From assembly GCA_002401225.1 (NCBI GenBank), contig NVSM01000039.1, positions 14,940-22,500 on the forward strand: a stretch of DNA of 7,561 nt. Direction: 5' to 3'. Position 1 is the first letter of the stretch. Each line of letters begins with the position of its first letter. This DNA is from a bacterium (GTDB taxonomy: Bacteria > Planctomycetota > Phycisphaerae > Phycisphaerales > UBA1924). A program made the translations under genes and the position numbers. The notes under the pieces are model-generated. The model was not told the origin of the DNA. It made no database searches and saw only the letters and a list, made by a program, of their open reading frames with translations. Below are positions 1 to 6,017 of the stretch, in pieces.

Positions 1-2
1 AA

Positions 3-353
3 ACCAATGATCAAGGCGAGTTGGTGTTCAAGTGTAACTATTGCACGATGCCTTGGGATGAAGGGCGACAGATGGTCGAAGGGCATCGCGGATCATTGAT
101 CTGTAGCCAATGTTTGGCGATCGCATTCACAGAGCTAGTTTATCTCGATTCGGGCTATACGCCTTCAGAGCAAGAGACCTGTAAGCTTTGTCTCGAAACA
201 CAACGCGACGGGCTGCACTGGCAGAGCCCGCTTGACGAAGCTGTAATCGCATGCCGACGGTGTGTCAAGCAGAGCGCAGGCGTCTTGCACAAAGACCCCG
301 ACATCGCATGGAAAAAGCCGACCGATCCAAAGATCGATCGGCCAGAAGTGTAA
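3..353 (+). CDS. Protein with two ClpX-type C4 zinc fingers, 5' end outside the window
   Basis: The frame is open to the left edge of the window, so the 5' end is probably missing. A TTG at position 21 is the only internal candidate before the first finger, and I do not trust it. The visible protein has four CxxC pairs in two modules. The first is CNYC, 19 residues, CSQC; the second is CKLC, 20 residues, CRRC. In ClpX the N-terminal zinc-binding domain has the same plan: CxxC, about 18 residues ending in a hydrophobic pair, then CxxC. The first module also resembles it in detail (acidic and basic residues after the first pair, then Gly and Leu-Ile before the second pair). No AAA+ ATPase domain follows, so this is a stand-alone finger protein and not ClpX. 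In ClpX this domain dimerises and binds adaptors and substrates, so a protein-binding role is possible but is inference. The tail is basic and ends in Asp-Arg-Pro-Glu-Val. The gene converges with the CheW-CZB gene, with 15 bases between the stop codons. Confidence 0.7.
   Translation, partial: TNDQGELVFKCNYCTMPWDEGRQMVEGHRGSLICSQCLAIAFTELVYLDSGYTPSEQETCKLCLETQRDGLHWQSPLDEAVIACRRCVKQSAGVLHKDPDIAWKKPTDPKIDRPEV
312..342 (-). terminator. Intrinsic terminator of the CheW-CZB gene
   Basis: On the minus strand an 11-base arm (342-332) pairs with 327-317 around a 4-base loop, with a single mismatch (337/322). Five T residues follow immediately (316-312). It starts about 27 bases after the stop codon of the CheW-CZB gene. 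On the plus strand the same bases are the last codons of the zinc-finger gene and no T tract follows, so the signal is oriented for the minus-strand gene. This is the textbook form of a Rho-independent terminator; activity is inferred. Confidence 0.65.
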
Positions 354-368
354 TCATTTACCTTTGAT

Positions 369-1298
369 TCAAATATCTTTGCTTGGGCAAGCGATGTTAT
401 AGATATGCTCGAGATCTGCGATCAGAATATAGGTGCCGTCGTCTTGATGAACGAGACCCGAAAGGAACTCGGTGTTATCGGCGGTATCTGGCAACGGCTC
501 GACCGAGCTATCTTCGCAATCGACAACAAACGATACACCATCAACCGCGATCGCGGCTTTGCGTGATCCAACCTCGGTAATCACCATCATCGAATCGAGA
601 CGAGTCGAGACGATCTCAAGGACCTGATCGAAGATCGTACACATTTCGGCGAGATCAGTATCACGAGATTCATCGATTAATGCGATCGCCTTATCGACCA
701 TTCCATCCTCTTTGAAATGCAATGCCTTCTGGGCGAGCGCGTGGATATTGCGGTGTGGACGATTGAATCGGTCGAAAAGAGCTTTGAGAATAGGGTCATC
801 CGCCACCATATCACTCATTGGTGATGTGCCGTCGATCACCGACTCATACCATTTTCCAAAGTTACACTTTGTTGGATCGGTCGCCTTGGTGAACGCGCTA
901 CTGGTATAGATCGCTTCTTGGAGTGCATTGAGCCAGCCTACATGATCATTCTTCAGCTTCTCGAACATGTGCGACAACTTCTCTGTTTCGGCTGAGCGAG
1001 GCTCGAAGCCTAAGAGTGATCGAAGATCAATCACTGGGATAATCGTACCACGATGATTCACAACACCCGAGATAAACGCCGGGCTGTGAGGCACACGGGT
1101 AACCGAAACCATCTGCGAACTCATAAGTTCAACAGTTGACGAGGTTGGCATGCCATAGAAGTTGTGATTGACTTCCACCACAACATAGCGAGTCACCGCG
1201 ACTGCGGCTTCCTCTCCTTGAAACTCGGTTCCGGTTTCTGATGTTGGCGAGAGGGTTGCTACGGCTTGGTCGGTAGTGTCTGGTTCCATAGAGAGCAT
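369..1298 (-). CDS. Chemotaxis adaptor: CheW domain with a nested CZB zinc-binding domain
   Basis: This 309-residue protein begins with a low-complexity Ser/Thr/Glu-rich stretch (residues 1-33). It continues with the first half of a CheW domain (about 36-97, with the typical FISGVVNHRGTIIPVIDLR-like core at 75-93). Next comes an inserted helical block (about 105-235), then the second half of CheW (about 236-300, with a SGLV...ILIADLE-like end). The insert matches the CZB (chemoreceptor zinc-binding) family: His119 with Trp122, Cys145 in KCNFGKW, and His182/His186 in HxxxH. These give the 3-His/1-Cys zinc site of the family. CheW proteins couple chemoreceptors to the CheA kinase in the cytoplasm. 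CZB domains sense zinc or oxidants such as hypochlorous acid through the zinc-bound cysteine. A role in linking redox or zinc state to a chemosensory array is inference. The start is uncertain: ATG at 1298 has a GGGAG motif but 16 bases upstream, and a second in-frame ATG lies at 1289. No cheA or receptor gene is in the window. Confidence 0.88.
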   Translation of the reverse strand: MLSMEPDTTDQAVATLSPTSETGTEFQGEEAAVAVTRYVVVEVNHNFYGMPTSSTVELMSSQMVSVTRVPHSPAFISGVVNHRGTIIPVIDLRSLLGFEPRSAETEKLSHMFEKLKNDHVGWLNALQEAIYTSSAFTKATDPTKCNFGKWYESVIDGTSPMSDMVADDPILKALFDRFNRPHRNIHALAQKALHFKEDGMVDKAIALIDESRDTDLAEMCTIFDQVLEIVSTRLDSMMVITEVGSRKAAIAVDGVSFVVDCEDSSVEPLPDTADNTEFLSGLVHQDDGTYILIADLEHIYNIACPSKDI

Positions 1299-1502
1299 AA
1301 TCGACCATTTTGGTCTCCCAGATTATCGAAACAAGCGAGTCTTGAGAAGAGAATACACGCCCAAAACCACTGGCAGATAACTCATCAGATGCCCATGTTT
1401 GAATCAAGGCGAATTCCTCGCTTCACAAGATCAAACCAAGCCAATCCCCTCCTACGATTGCATGCTCGAATTCGCCCGAAACCTTGAACAATACTGGTAT
1501 AC

Positions 1503-3353
1503 ATGCTCCTTCACGCACGAAACATCTCGAAAACCCATAGCGTGCGAACACTCTTCGAAGGCATCTCTATTCGTGTCGATCAGGGCGACCGGATCGGGGT
1601 TATTGGACCAAACGGGGCTGGAAAATCGACGCTCCTCAAAATTCTTGCCCAGCAAGACCCACCTGATACCGGGGAGATCGTCACACCATCAGCGGTCTCG
1701 TCGGTGTATATCCCGCAGGTAGATATCTTCGACGAAGGCGTCAATGTGTTCGACGCGGTGTTGAGCAAGGCTCCAGAACACGCTGCAAATCATCTTGACC
1801 CAGAAACCATCACCGAGATCGCCCTGAGCCGAGTCGGATTCGAAAAAGACCAATGGACAATGCAAGCGGCGACACTCTCGGGCGGATGGCGAAAAAGACT
1901 ATCGAGCGCATGCGCCCTTTCGTCCTGCGGCAACGAGCCAGACCTTGTGCTTCTCGATGAACCAACCAACCACCTCGATCTCGCAGGGATCGCATGGCTC
2001 GAAGAGTTCCTCACCCAACGCATCGGCGGGCAAGCTGCATACGCCTCCGTGTTCGTCACCCATGATCGACGGTTCCTCGAACAAGTCGCTACGCGAATCA
2101 TCGAACTCTCCGATGCCTATCCCGGCGGGTTGCTCAGCGTCGATGGCAACTACACTGAGTTCATCCGACGACGCGCCGAGTTTATCGATGGCCAAGCCAA
2201 AGCGGTTCAATCGCTTGCTAATGAAGTTCGCCGAGACAATGTCTGGCTCGGACGAGGCGCACAAGGTCGACAAACAAAGCAAAAAAAACAGATCGACGCG
2301 AGCGCAGACCGTCGAGCCGAGCTCAACGAACTCAAAGCACGCAACGAAGCAGCCACCAATACCGGCGCACTCGTTGAGTTCTCATCCACCGATCGACAGA
2401 CCAAAAAGCTCATCGCAGCAACCGAAATTTCAAAGGCTTATGGCGACAACAAGCTCTTTACCAAGCTTGATCTGGTGCTTGGCGTTGGCGATTGCGTCGG
2501 GCTTCTCGGAGCCAATGGCAGCGGCAAAACGACCCTTATCAAAGTTCTTACCGGCGAACTCGAACCCGACGAAGGGTCGATCCAATATTCCGAACCAATG
2601 CCAAAGGTTGTGATATTCTCGCAGCACCGCAAGGACTTCCCCTCCAACATGCCTTTGAGCGAAGCATTGTGCCCGGTGAGCGATCGTGTCGAGTTTCGTG
2701 GGCGAACGATGCATGTGAAATCTTGGGCACGCCGATTCATGTTCCGCGATGACCAGCTCGCCCAGCCGGTGGGTTCGCTCAGCGGCGGCGAACTCGCACG
2801 CGTCCATATCGCACGGATCATGCTTGAAGCTGCTGATGTATTAGTGCTCGACGAACCCACCAATGATCTTGATATCCCAACGCTTGAACTGCTCGAAGAA
2901 TCATTGAGCGATTTCCCCGGTGCGGTGATCCTTGTTACCCATGACCGGATCATGCTCGAAAAACTCGCGACACGAATCGTGGTGCTTGATGGCACCGGCG
3001 AGCAACAAATTTGCCCGAGCCTGGACCAAGCAATCCGTGTGCTCAACGCACAATCAGCCCAACAAGAAGCTGCGAGCCAACCAAAGCCCAAAGCCGAAAA
3101 GACAGGCAAGACACGGGCTGCGAATCAGCCAAAGAAGCTCTCCTACAAAGACCAACGCGAGTACGACTCGATCGAAGAAAACATCATGGAAGCCGACGGC
3201 CAGATCGAAACAGCCCAGGCAGCCCTCGCCGATCCCAAGGTACTCGCCGATCATGAGAAAATGACCAAGGCGTGCAAAGCACTCGACGAAGCACAAGCCG
3301 AATCGGCCCGGCTCTACGCCCGATGGGACGAACTCGAATCTATGCGAGGATGA
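1503..3353 (+). CDS. uup: ABC-F family ATPase, Uup type
   Basis: This 616-residue soluble protein has two ABC ATPase domains and no membrane segment. Domain 1 has Walker A GPNGAGKST (35-43), Q-loop Gln72, signature LSGGW (125-129), Walker B ending in Asp152-Glu153 followed by PTNHLD, and the switch His187. Domain 2 has Walker A GANGSGKTT (336-344), signature LSGGE (426-430), Asp450-Glu451 followed by PTNDLD, and His480. All catalytic residues are present. Between them lies a charged helical linker (about 215-300) containing a WLGRGAQGRQTK motif. The C-terminus (about 545-616) is a charged helical region that looks like the coiled-coil domain of Uup. The linker motif, the DEPTNDLD in domain 2 and the C-terminal coiled coil together favour Uup over EttA or other ABC-F members. 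ABC-F proteins act on the ribosome. Uup has also been linked to DNA transactions and precise excision of transposons, its C-terminal domain binding DNA. ATG 1503 is the first ATG after an in-frame stop (1485-1487); no clear Shine-Dalgarno site precedes it. The gene converges with the methyltransferase gene, 15 bases apart. Confidence 0.85.
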   Translation: MLLHARNISKTHSVRTLFEGISIRVDQGDRIGVIGPNGAGKSTLLKILAQQDPPDTGEIVTPSAVSSVYIPQVDIFDEGVNVFDAVLSKAPEHAANHLDPETITEIALSRVGFEKDQWTMQAATLSGGWRKRLSSACALSSCGNEPDLVLLDEPTNHLDLAGIAWLEEFLTQRIGGQAAYASVFVTHDRRFLEQVATRIIELSDAYPGGLLSVDGNYTEFIRRRAEFIDGQAKAVQSLANEVRRDNVWLGRGAQGRQTKQKKQIDASADRRAELNELKARNEAATNTGALVEFSSTDRQTKKLIAATEISKAYGDNKLFTKLDLVLGVGDCVGLLGANGSGKTTLIKVLTGELEPDEGSIQYSEPMPKVVIFSQHRKDFPSNMPLSEALCPVSDRVEFRGRTMHVKSWARRFMFRDDQLAQPVGSLSGGELARVHIARIMLEAADVLVLDEPTNDLDIPTLELLEESLSDFPGAVILVTHDRIMLEKLATRIVVLDGTGEQQICPSLDQAIRVLNAQSAQQEAASQPKPKAEKTGKTRAANQPKKLSYKDQREYDSIEENIMEADGQIETAQAALADPKVLADHEKMTKACKALDEAQAESARLYARWDELESMRG

Positions 3354-3368
3354 TCGAAGAGGATCAAC

Positions 3369-4229
3369 TCAAACGGGTTTGGTCGCCATCATCTCATATA
3401 CCGGCGGCAGGTGCATAAACGCCGCAGGATCTTTCGAAATCTGTTCCCAAGATTCAAAGAACGCATCGAGTTGTGCCTTGGTAATGTATCCAAGATCTAC
3501 GAGCCGAGGGATAAACACCGGCCAGAAACTATCGGGCCAGTTCCACATCGTGTTGCCCGGGCGAGGTGTTTCAATCTCTGCGCGTGCGATATGATCGAGC
3601 GTGAGCCCCGCATCGAGCGCAATGCGTGGGAGCTTGCCCATGATGTCGGTGTCGCCGCCATGCTCTTGCCAGCTCTTGGCGATCGCGGCGATGACCGTCT
3701 CGAACGCTTCGCTGATCGGTGAAACACGCATTGAATCGTAGTTGAAATAATCCTGAATCAACAACTTGCCGCCGGGCTTGAGCATCTTGACGATCGAGTT
3801 GATTGTTGTTGTCGGATCATCGACAAAGCACATCACCCATCGGATATAGGCGATATCAAACGAGCCGGGTTCAACGCCCTGCTCGGCGAGCACCTGGTCA
3901 ATATGCGTCACATCACCAATATGAAAACTCGCGTGAGGCAGCTTGCGATCTTGAGCTTGTTGATTCGCAAACTCGATATAAGGCGGCGATTCATCCACCC
4001 CCACCACGCGCCCGGTGTGCGTCACGATCTGGGCCATATCCAACGAAGCGAAGCCAGGCCCGCACCCGACATCAAGAATCTGTTTACCCGGCGCGATCCC
4101 CGCGCGTTCCCACAGCCGATGTGCGGGTACAAACCAGAGCCGATGCTGAAAGCCCAGCCTATGAAGTTCGGCATCGTTGGTGCCAAGGACATATTCGGGT
4201 TCGTTGGTAGCTGATGGAGTGTTGGTCAT
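3369..4229 (-). CDS. Class I SAM-dependent methyltransferase
   Basis: This 286-residue cytoplasmic protein has the Rossmann-type methyltransferase core. Motif I is ILDVGCGPG (51-59), the SAM-binding glycine-rich loop. An acidic residue at the end of strand 2 follows (Asp79, in VGVDES) and contacts the SAM ribose in this family. Next are Gly105-Asp106, the strand-4 region FDIAYIRWVMCF (124-135), and the LKPGGKLLIQD motif (150-160). The remaining 120 residues form a variable, Trp-rich C-terminal part (WNWPDSFWPVF at 229-239) that would set substrate specificity. I cannot name the substrate; the overall plan fits small-molecule methyltransferases rather than rRNA or DNA enzymes. The start at 4229 is well supported: AAAGGA lies 7 bases upstream (4242-4237). 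The gene follows the truncated haemoglobin gene by 36 bases on the same strand, so co-transcription is likely. Confidence 0.85.
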   Translation of the reverse strand: MTNTPSATNEPEYVLGTNDAELHRLGFQHRLWFVPAHRLWERAGIAPGKQILDVGCGPGFASLDMAQIVTHTGRVVGVDESPPYIEFANQQAQDRKLPHASFHIGDVTHIDQVLAEQGVEPGSFDIAYIRWVMCFVDDPTTTINSIVKMLKPGGKLLIQDYFNYDSMRVSPISEAFETVIAAIAKSWQEHGGDTDIMGKLPRIALDAGLTLDHIARAEIETPRPGNTMWNWPDSFWPVFIPRLVDLGYITKAQLDAFFESWEQISKDPAAFMHLPPVYEMMATKPV

Positions 4230-4261
4230 AGAGCGGTCCTTTGTTTTCCTCTTCGCTCTAT
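4228..4261 (-). promoter_or_regulatory. Hairpin over the methyltransferase ribosome-binding site
   Basis: An exact 8-base inverted repeat (4261-4254 against 4235-4228) encloses an 18-base loop. On the minus-strand transcript the loop contains the AAAGGA ribosome-binding site (4242-4237), and the 3' arm includes the first two bases of the methyltransferase start codon. The haemoglobin stop codon (4268-4266) lies only four bases before the 5' arm. A ribosome ending translation there would cover and open the stem, so translational coupling of the two genes is a natural reading. The repeat is seen directly; the regulatory role is inference. Confidence 0.4.
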
Positions 4262-4265
4262 AGTA

Positions 4266-4694
4266 TCAATAACTCAGCCGACCTGTGCCGATGCGCATGG
4301 CGATATTGCTCGCCATTTTCTGCCCCAAATCAATAAAGATCACCGCATCGTCCTTTGAAAACACATCGCTTACGGTCTTTGTGAACATCTCCACCCACCG
4401 TTCAAAGTGGGCGATGCTCAGCCCGCCAAACTTGTGTGCCTCGATCGGCCTGCCAGAATAGGTCCCCGCGTGCATCGTCGCCGACGACCAAAATCGAGTC
4501 ATCTTTTCATAATGCGCATCCCAGTCTTCAACGATCTCATCAAAGATTGGTCCAAGCAGATCATCCTTCTGTGTACGCGAATAGAACAGCTCGACCATCT
4601 CGCGGATTTTGTCGACCGTAATCCCATCGCTCATCGGCTCGCCGGCATTGCCTGGACGCGCCAGATCGAGTTCGACTGGTTGATCTTCCATCAT
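4266..4694 (-). CDS. Group III truncated haemoglobin
   Basis: This is a small haem protein of the 2-on-2 globin fold. It has the pattern of group III truncated haemoglobins: an FYxRxxxDxLLGPIF-like start of the globin, DWxxH, then RFWSS, GxYxGxPxxxH, and an F-x-x-W helix. By comparison with Campylobacter Ctb from memory, the key residues in the 142-residue form are Tyr38 (B10), His61 (E7), His87 (F8, the proximal haem ligand) and Trp100 (G8). All are present. Members bind O2 or NO and are linked to micro-oxic metabolism or nitrosative stress; the precise role here is unknown. The frame extends up to an ATG at 4739, but the extra 15 residues do not resemble the family. AAAGGA at 4704-4699 sits 4 bases before the ATG at 4694 and 7 bases before the adjacent ATG at 4691. 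I therefore use 4694, and 4691 is equally plausible. The methyltransferase gene follows. Confidence 0.85.
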   Translation of the reverse strand: MMEDQPVELDLARPGNAGEPMSDGITVDKIREMVELFYSRTQKDDLLGPIFDEIVEDWDAHYEKMTRFWSSATMHAGTYSGRPIEAHKFGGLSIAHFERWVEMFTKTVSDVFSKDDAVIFIDLGQKMASNIAMRIGTGRLSY

Positions 4695-4771
4695 GTATTC
4701 CTTTGCGATTTCTGCCCTTAATCCTAGCCCAAAGAACAAAGCATCTGGATTGTTGAGTAAATAGATGGTTA

Positions 4772-4799
4772 TTGTAAATTCTGGATTGTGTGGTACACT
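4772..4799 (+). promoter_or_regulatory. Candidate sigma70-type promoter of the secreted-protein gene
   Basis: TTGTAA (4772-4777) and TACACT (4794-4799) are separated by 16 bases. Each matches four of six consensus positions, and a TG one base before the -10 element (4791-4792) makes it an extended -10. Transcription would begin near 4806, leaving a leader of about 47 bases before the ATG at 4853. This is a weak-consensus match found by eye. Confidence 0.35.
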
Positions 4800-4852
4800 G
4801 GAGATTGATCAGCGATGCAGAAACGCTGTGTGCATCAATCCGAGAATATACC

Positions 4853-5893
4853 ATGTGCAAACGACCTATCCAATCTTTGTGCCTCGCCGGCATCGCGTTG
4901 TGCATCGCTGCAACAGCCTTGCTCGCTGGTCCGCCGTCAACAACTCAACCCGCAAGAGACATGCAGCCTTCGCGCCCCAAGGTCTTGATCCCAGAGTATG
5001 TGCCTCAGTTCGCGACGGGGTATGAACCTGACGAGATCACCGCCAGTCCACTGAACGAAATTACTTGGATGACCTATGAGAATATCTCTGCGCACCCCGA
5101 TGCTTCACCTTGGGCGATGTCGGTGTTTTACGAAAACCCCGGCAATGTCACCGATCGATACGCCAGAGTCATTCCTGATCCAACACTGGACAAGAACGAT
5201 CCAGAGAACCAAGTGCTGCACTATTGGCTTCAGAACGCGGTGATTGAATCCGGGTTCCAGAATCACACCAAAGGGCGTATCCAGACCGGGTTCCCCGGAC
5301 AGCTCGTCGATGCGTTCGAGGTGTACTCACGCCAGCGTATATTTATTCACGAAGATATCAACCTGCTCCATACATACCCGCCAAATGCTGACCAATGGTG
5401 GAAGGGGGTAACGATCCAAGAACTCTGGATGGGAGCTGCTTGGGAAGGACACCCAAATCCATCGCGGATCAGCTTGATCATGTTTTCATTCAACAACACG
5501 ATTCATCTCGCGATAGATCACCAGACGATGCCTGATCTGGGCGAAGTATGGAGCGAGTACAACATCGACTTTGCCCTCCCTATCGGCGAGTGGTTCACGA
5601 TCGAGGTTGGTACCAAATCTGGAAACGCAAACAATGGGCGCGTCGTCGTCAAGCTCACGCCTCAAAGCACCGGAATCACCACGACCCTATTCGATGTCAT
5701 CAACTGGACATATCACCCCGCAGCCGATCAACCCGGAGGCACCGGACCAGTGCCGATGACACACTGGAATCCGCAAAAACTCTACTCGAGCGACAATGTT
5801 ATCCACCATATCCGTGATCATGGTGGCACGCTTCAAGCGTACTTTGATGACTTCGCCTTCTCGGGTCACTGGCCTATCGGCTGGTCTCAATAG
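4853..5893 (+). CDS. Secreted protein of unknown function, possible concanavalin-like beta-sandwich
   Basis: The 346-residue product starts with a clear Sec signal peptide. It has Lys3-Arg4, then a hydrophobic stretch from about residue 9 to 25 and a likely cleavage site around Ala25-Gly26. A Pro/Thr-rich linker follows. There is no good lipobox, so it is probably soluble in the periplasm or outside the cell. The mature part is rich in aromatic residues and in alternating beta-strand-like segments. It includes WFTIEVGTKSG and GRVVVKLTP segments and ends in LQAYFDDFAFSGHW. That pattern recalls concanavalin/LamG-like folds of carbohydrate-binding proteins and polysaccharide lyases, but I cannot assign a family and see no catalytic motif. 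The frame is open back to a GTG at 4790, but that codon would lie inside the candidate promoter and put 21 extra residues before the signal peptide. ATG 4853 is preferred, with a weak GAG 8 bases upstream. Confidence 0.7.
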   Translation: MCKRPIQSLCLAGIALCIAATALLAGPPSTTQPARDMQPSRPKVLIPEYVPQFATGYEPDEITASPLNEITWMTYENISAHPDASPWAMSVFYENPGNVTDRYARVIPDPTLDKNDPENQVLHYWLQNAVIESGFQNHTKGRIQTGFPGQLVDAFEVYSRQRIFIHEDINLLHTYPPNADQWWKGVTIQELWMGAAWEGHPNPSRISLIMFSFNNTIHLAIDHQTMPDLGEVWSEYNIDFALPIGEWFTIEVGTKSGNANNGRVVVKLTPQSTGITTTLFDVINWTYHPAADQPGGTGPVPMTHWNPQKLYSSDNVIHHIRDHGGTLQAYFDDFAFSGHWPIGWSQ

Positions 5894-5915
5894 ACTCGCC
5901 AAGCGCAGTGCATAT

Positions 5916-5949
5916 AAAAAAGCGTTCCAACCCTTTCGAGTTGGAACGC
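5916..5949 (-). terminator. Intrinsic terminator downstream of the tRNA-Ser fragment
   Basis: A perfect 9-bp inverted repeat (5949-5941 against 5930-5922, GCGTTCCAA and its complement) with a 10-base loop is followed on the minus strand by six T residues (5921-5916). The T tract is on the minus-strand side only, so it terminates transcription coming from the tRNA. The hairpin lies 9 bases past the discriminator base of the tRNA fragment, as expected for the original tRNA gene's own terminator. It also lies 28 bases past the stop codon of the secreted-protein gene, where it might slow 3' decay. Confidence 0.75.
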
Positions 5950-5957
5950 GTAATCAA

Positions 5958-6017
5958 CGGTGCGAGAGGGATTCGAACCCACGGACCCCGCAAAGGGTCA
6001 CTCGATTTCAAGGCGAA
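5958..6017 (-). other. 3' half of tRNA-Ser(UGA): displaced fragment, putative attachment site
   Basis: Read on the minus strand, the segment has these parts in order. The anticodon loop CTTGAAA (6012-6006) has anticodon UGA (6010-6008). The 3' anticodon strand is TCGAG. A long class II variable arm pairs GACCC (5999-5995) with GGGTC (5988-5984). The T arm is GTGGG, loop TTCGAAT, CCCTC. The acceptor strand TCGCACC is followed by discriminator G (5958). No CCA is encoded. A T-T mismatch in the T stem and a mismatch at the loop-closing pair of the anticodon stem (6013 against 6005) suggest decay. Upstream there is no D arm and no 5' acceptor strand (expected about GGTGCGA), so it cannot be a working tRNA. 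Such 3' fragments are left when an integrase inserts an element into a tRNA gene. The missing half should lie at the far end of the element, outside the window to the right. The exact breakpoint is uncertain between about 6013 and 6020. Confidence 0.7.

Noticed and set aside
1495..1505. TGGTATACAT resembling an extended -10 element just before the ABC-F start
   Set aside because: Transcription would begin inside the gene after its ATG, and no -35 element lies at the right distance.
1945..2613. A 222-codon plus-strand frame overlapping the ABC-F gene
   Set aside because: It is Ser/Pro/Lys-rich in the wrong frame, whereas the overlapping frame contains all ABC motifs in order.
2438..3109. A 223-codon minus-strand frame inside the ABC-F gene
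   Set aside because: It is Ser/Thr-rich low-complexity antisense to conserved ABC motifs, so it is a shadow of the real gene.
3351..3366. TGATC/GATCA inverted repeat after the ABC-F gene as a terminator
   Set aside because: The stem is only five base pairs and no T tract follows on either strand; GATC is very common in this DNA.
4790..4852. GTG start giving 21 more residues on the secreted protein
   Set aside because: It would place charged residues ahead of a normal signal peptide and lies inside the candidate promoter; ATG 4853 fits better.
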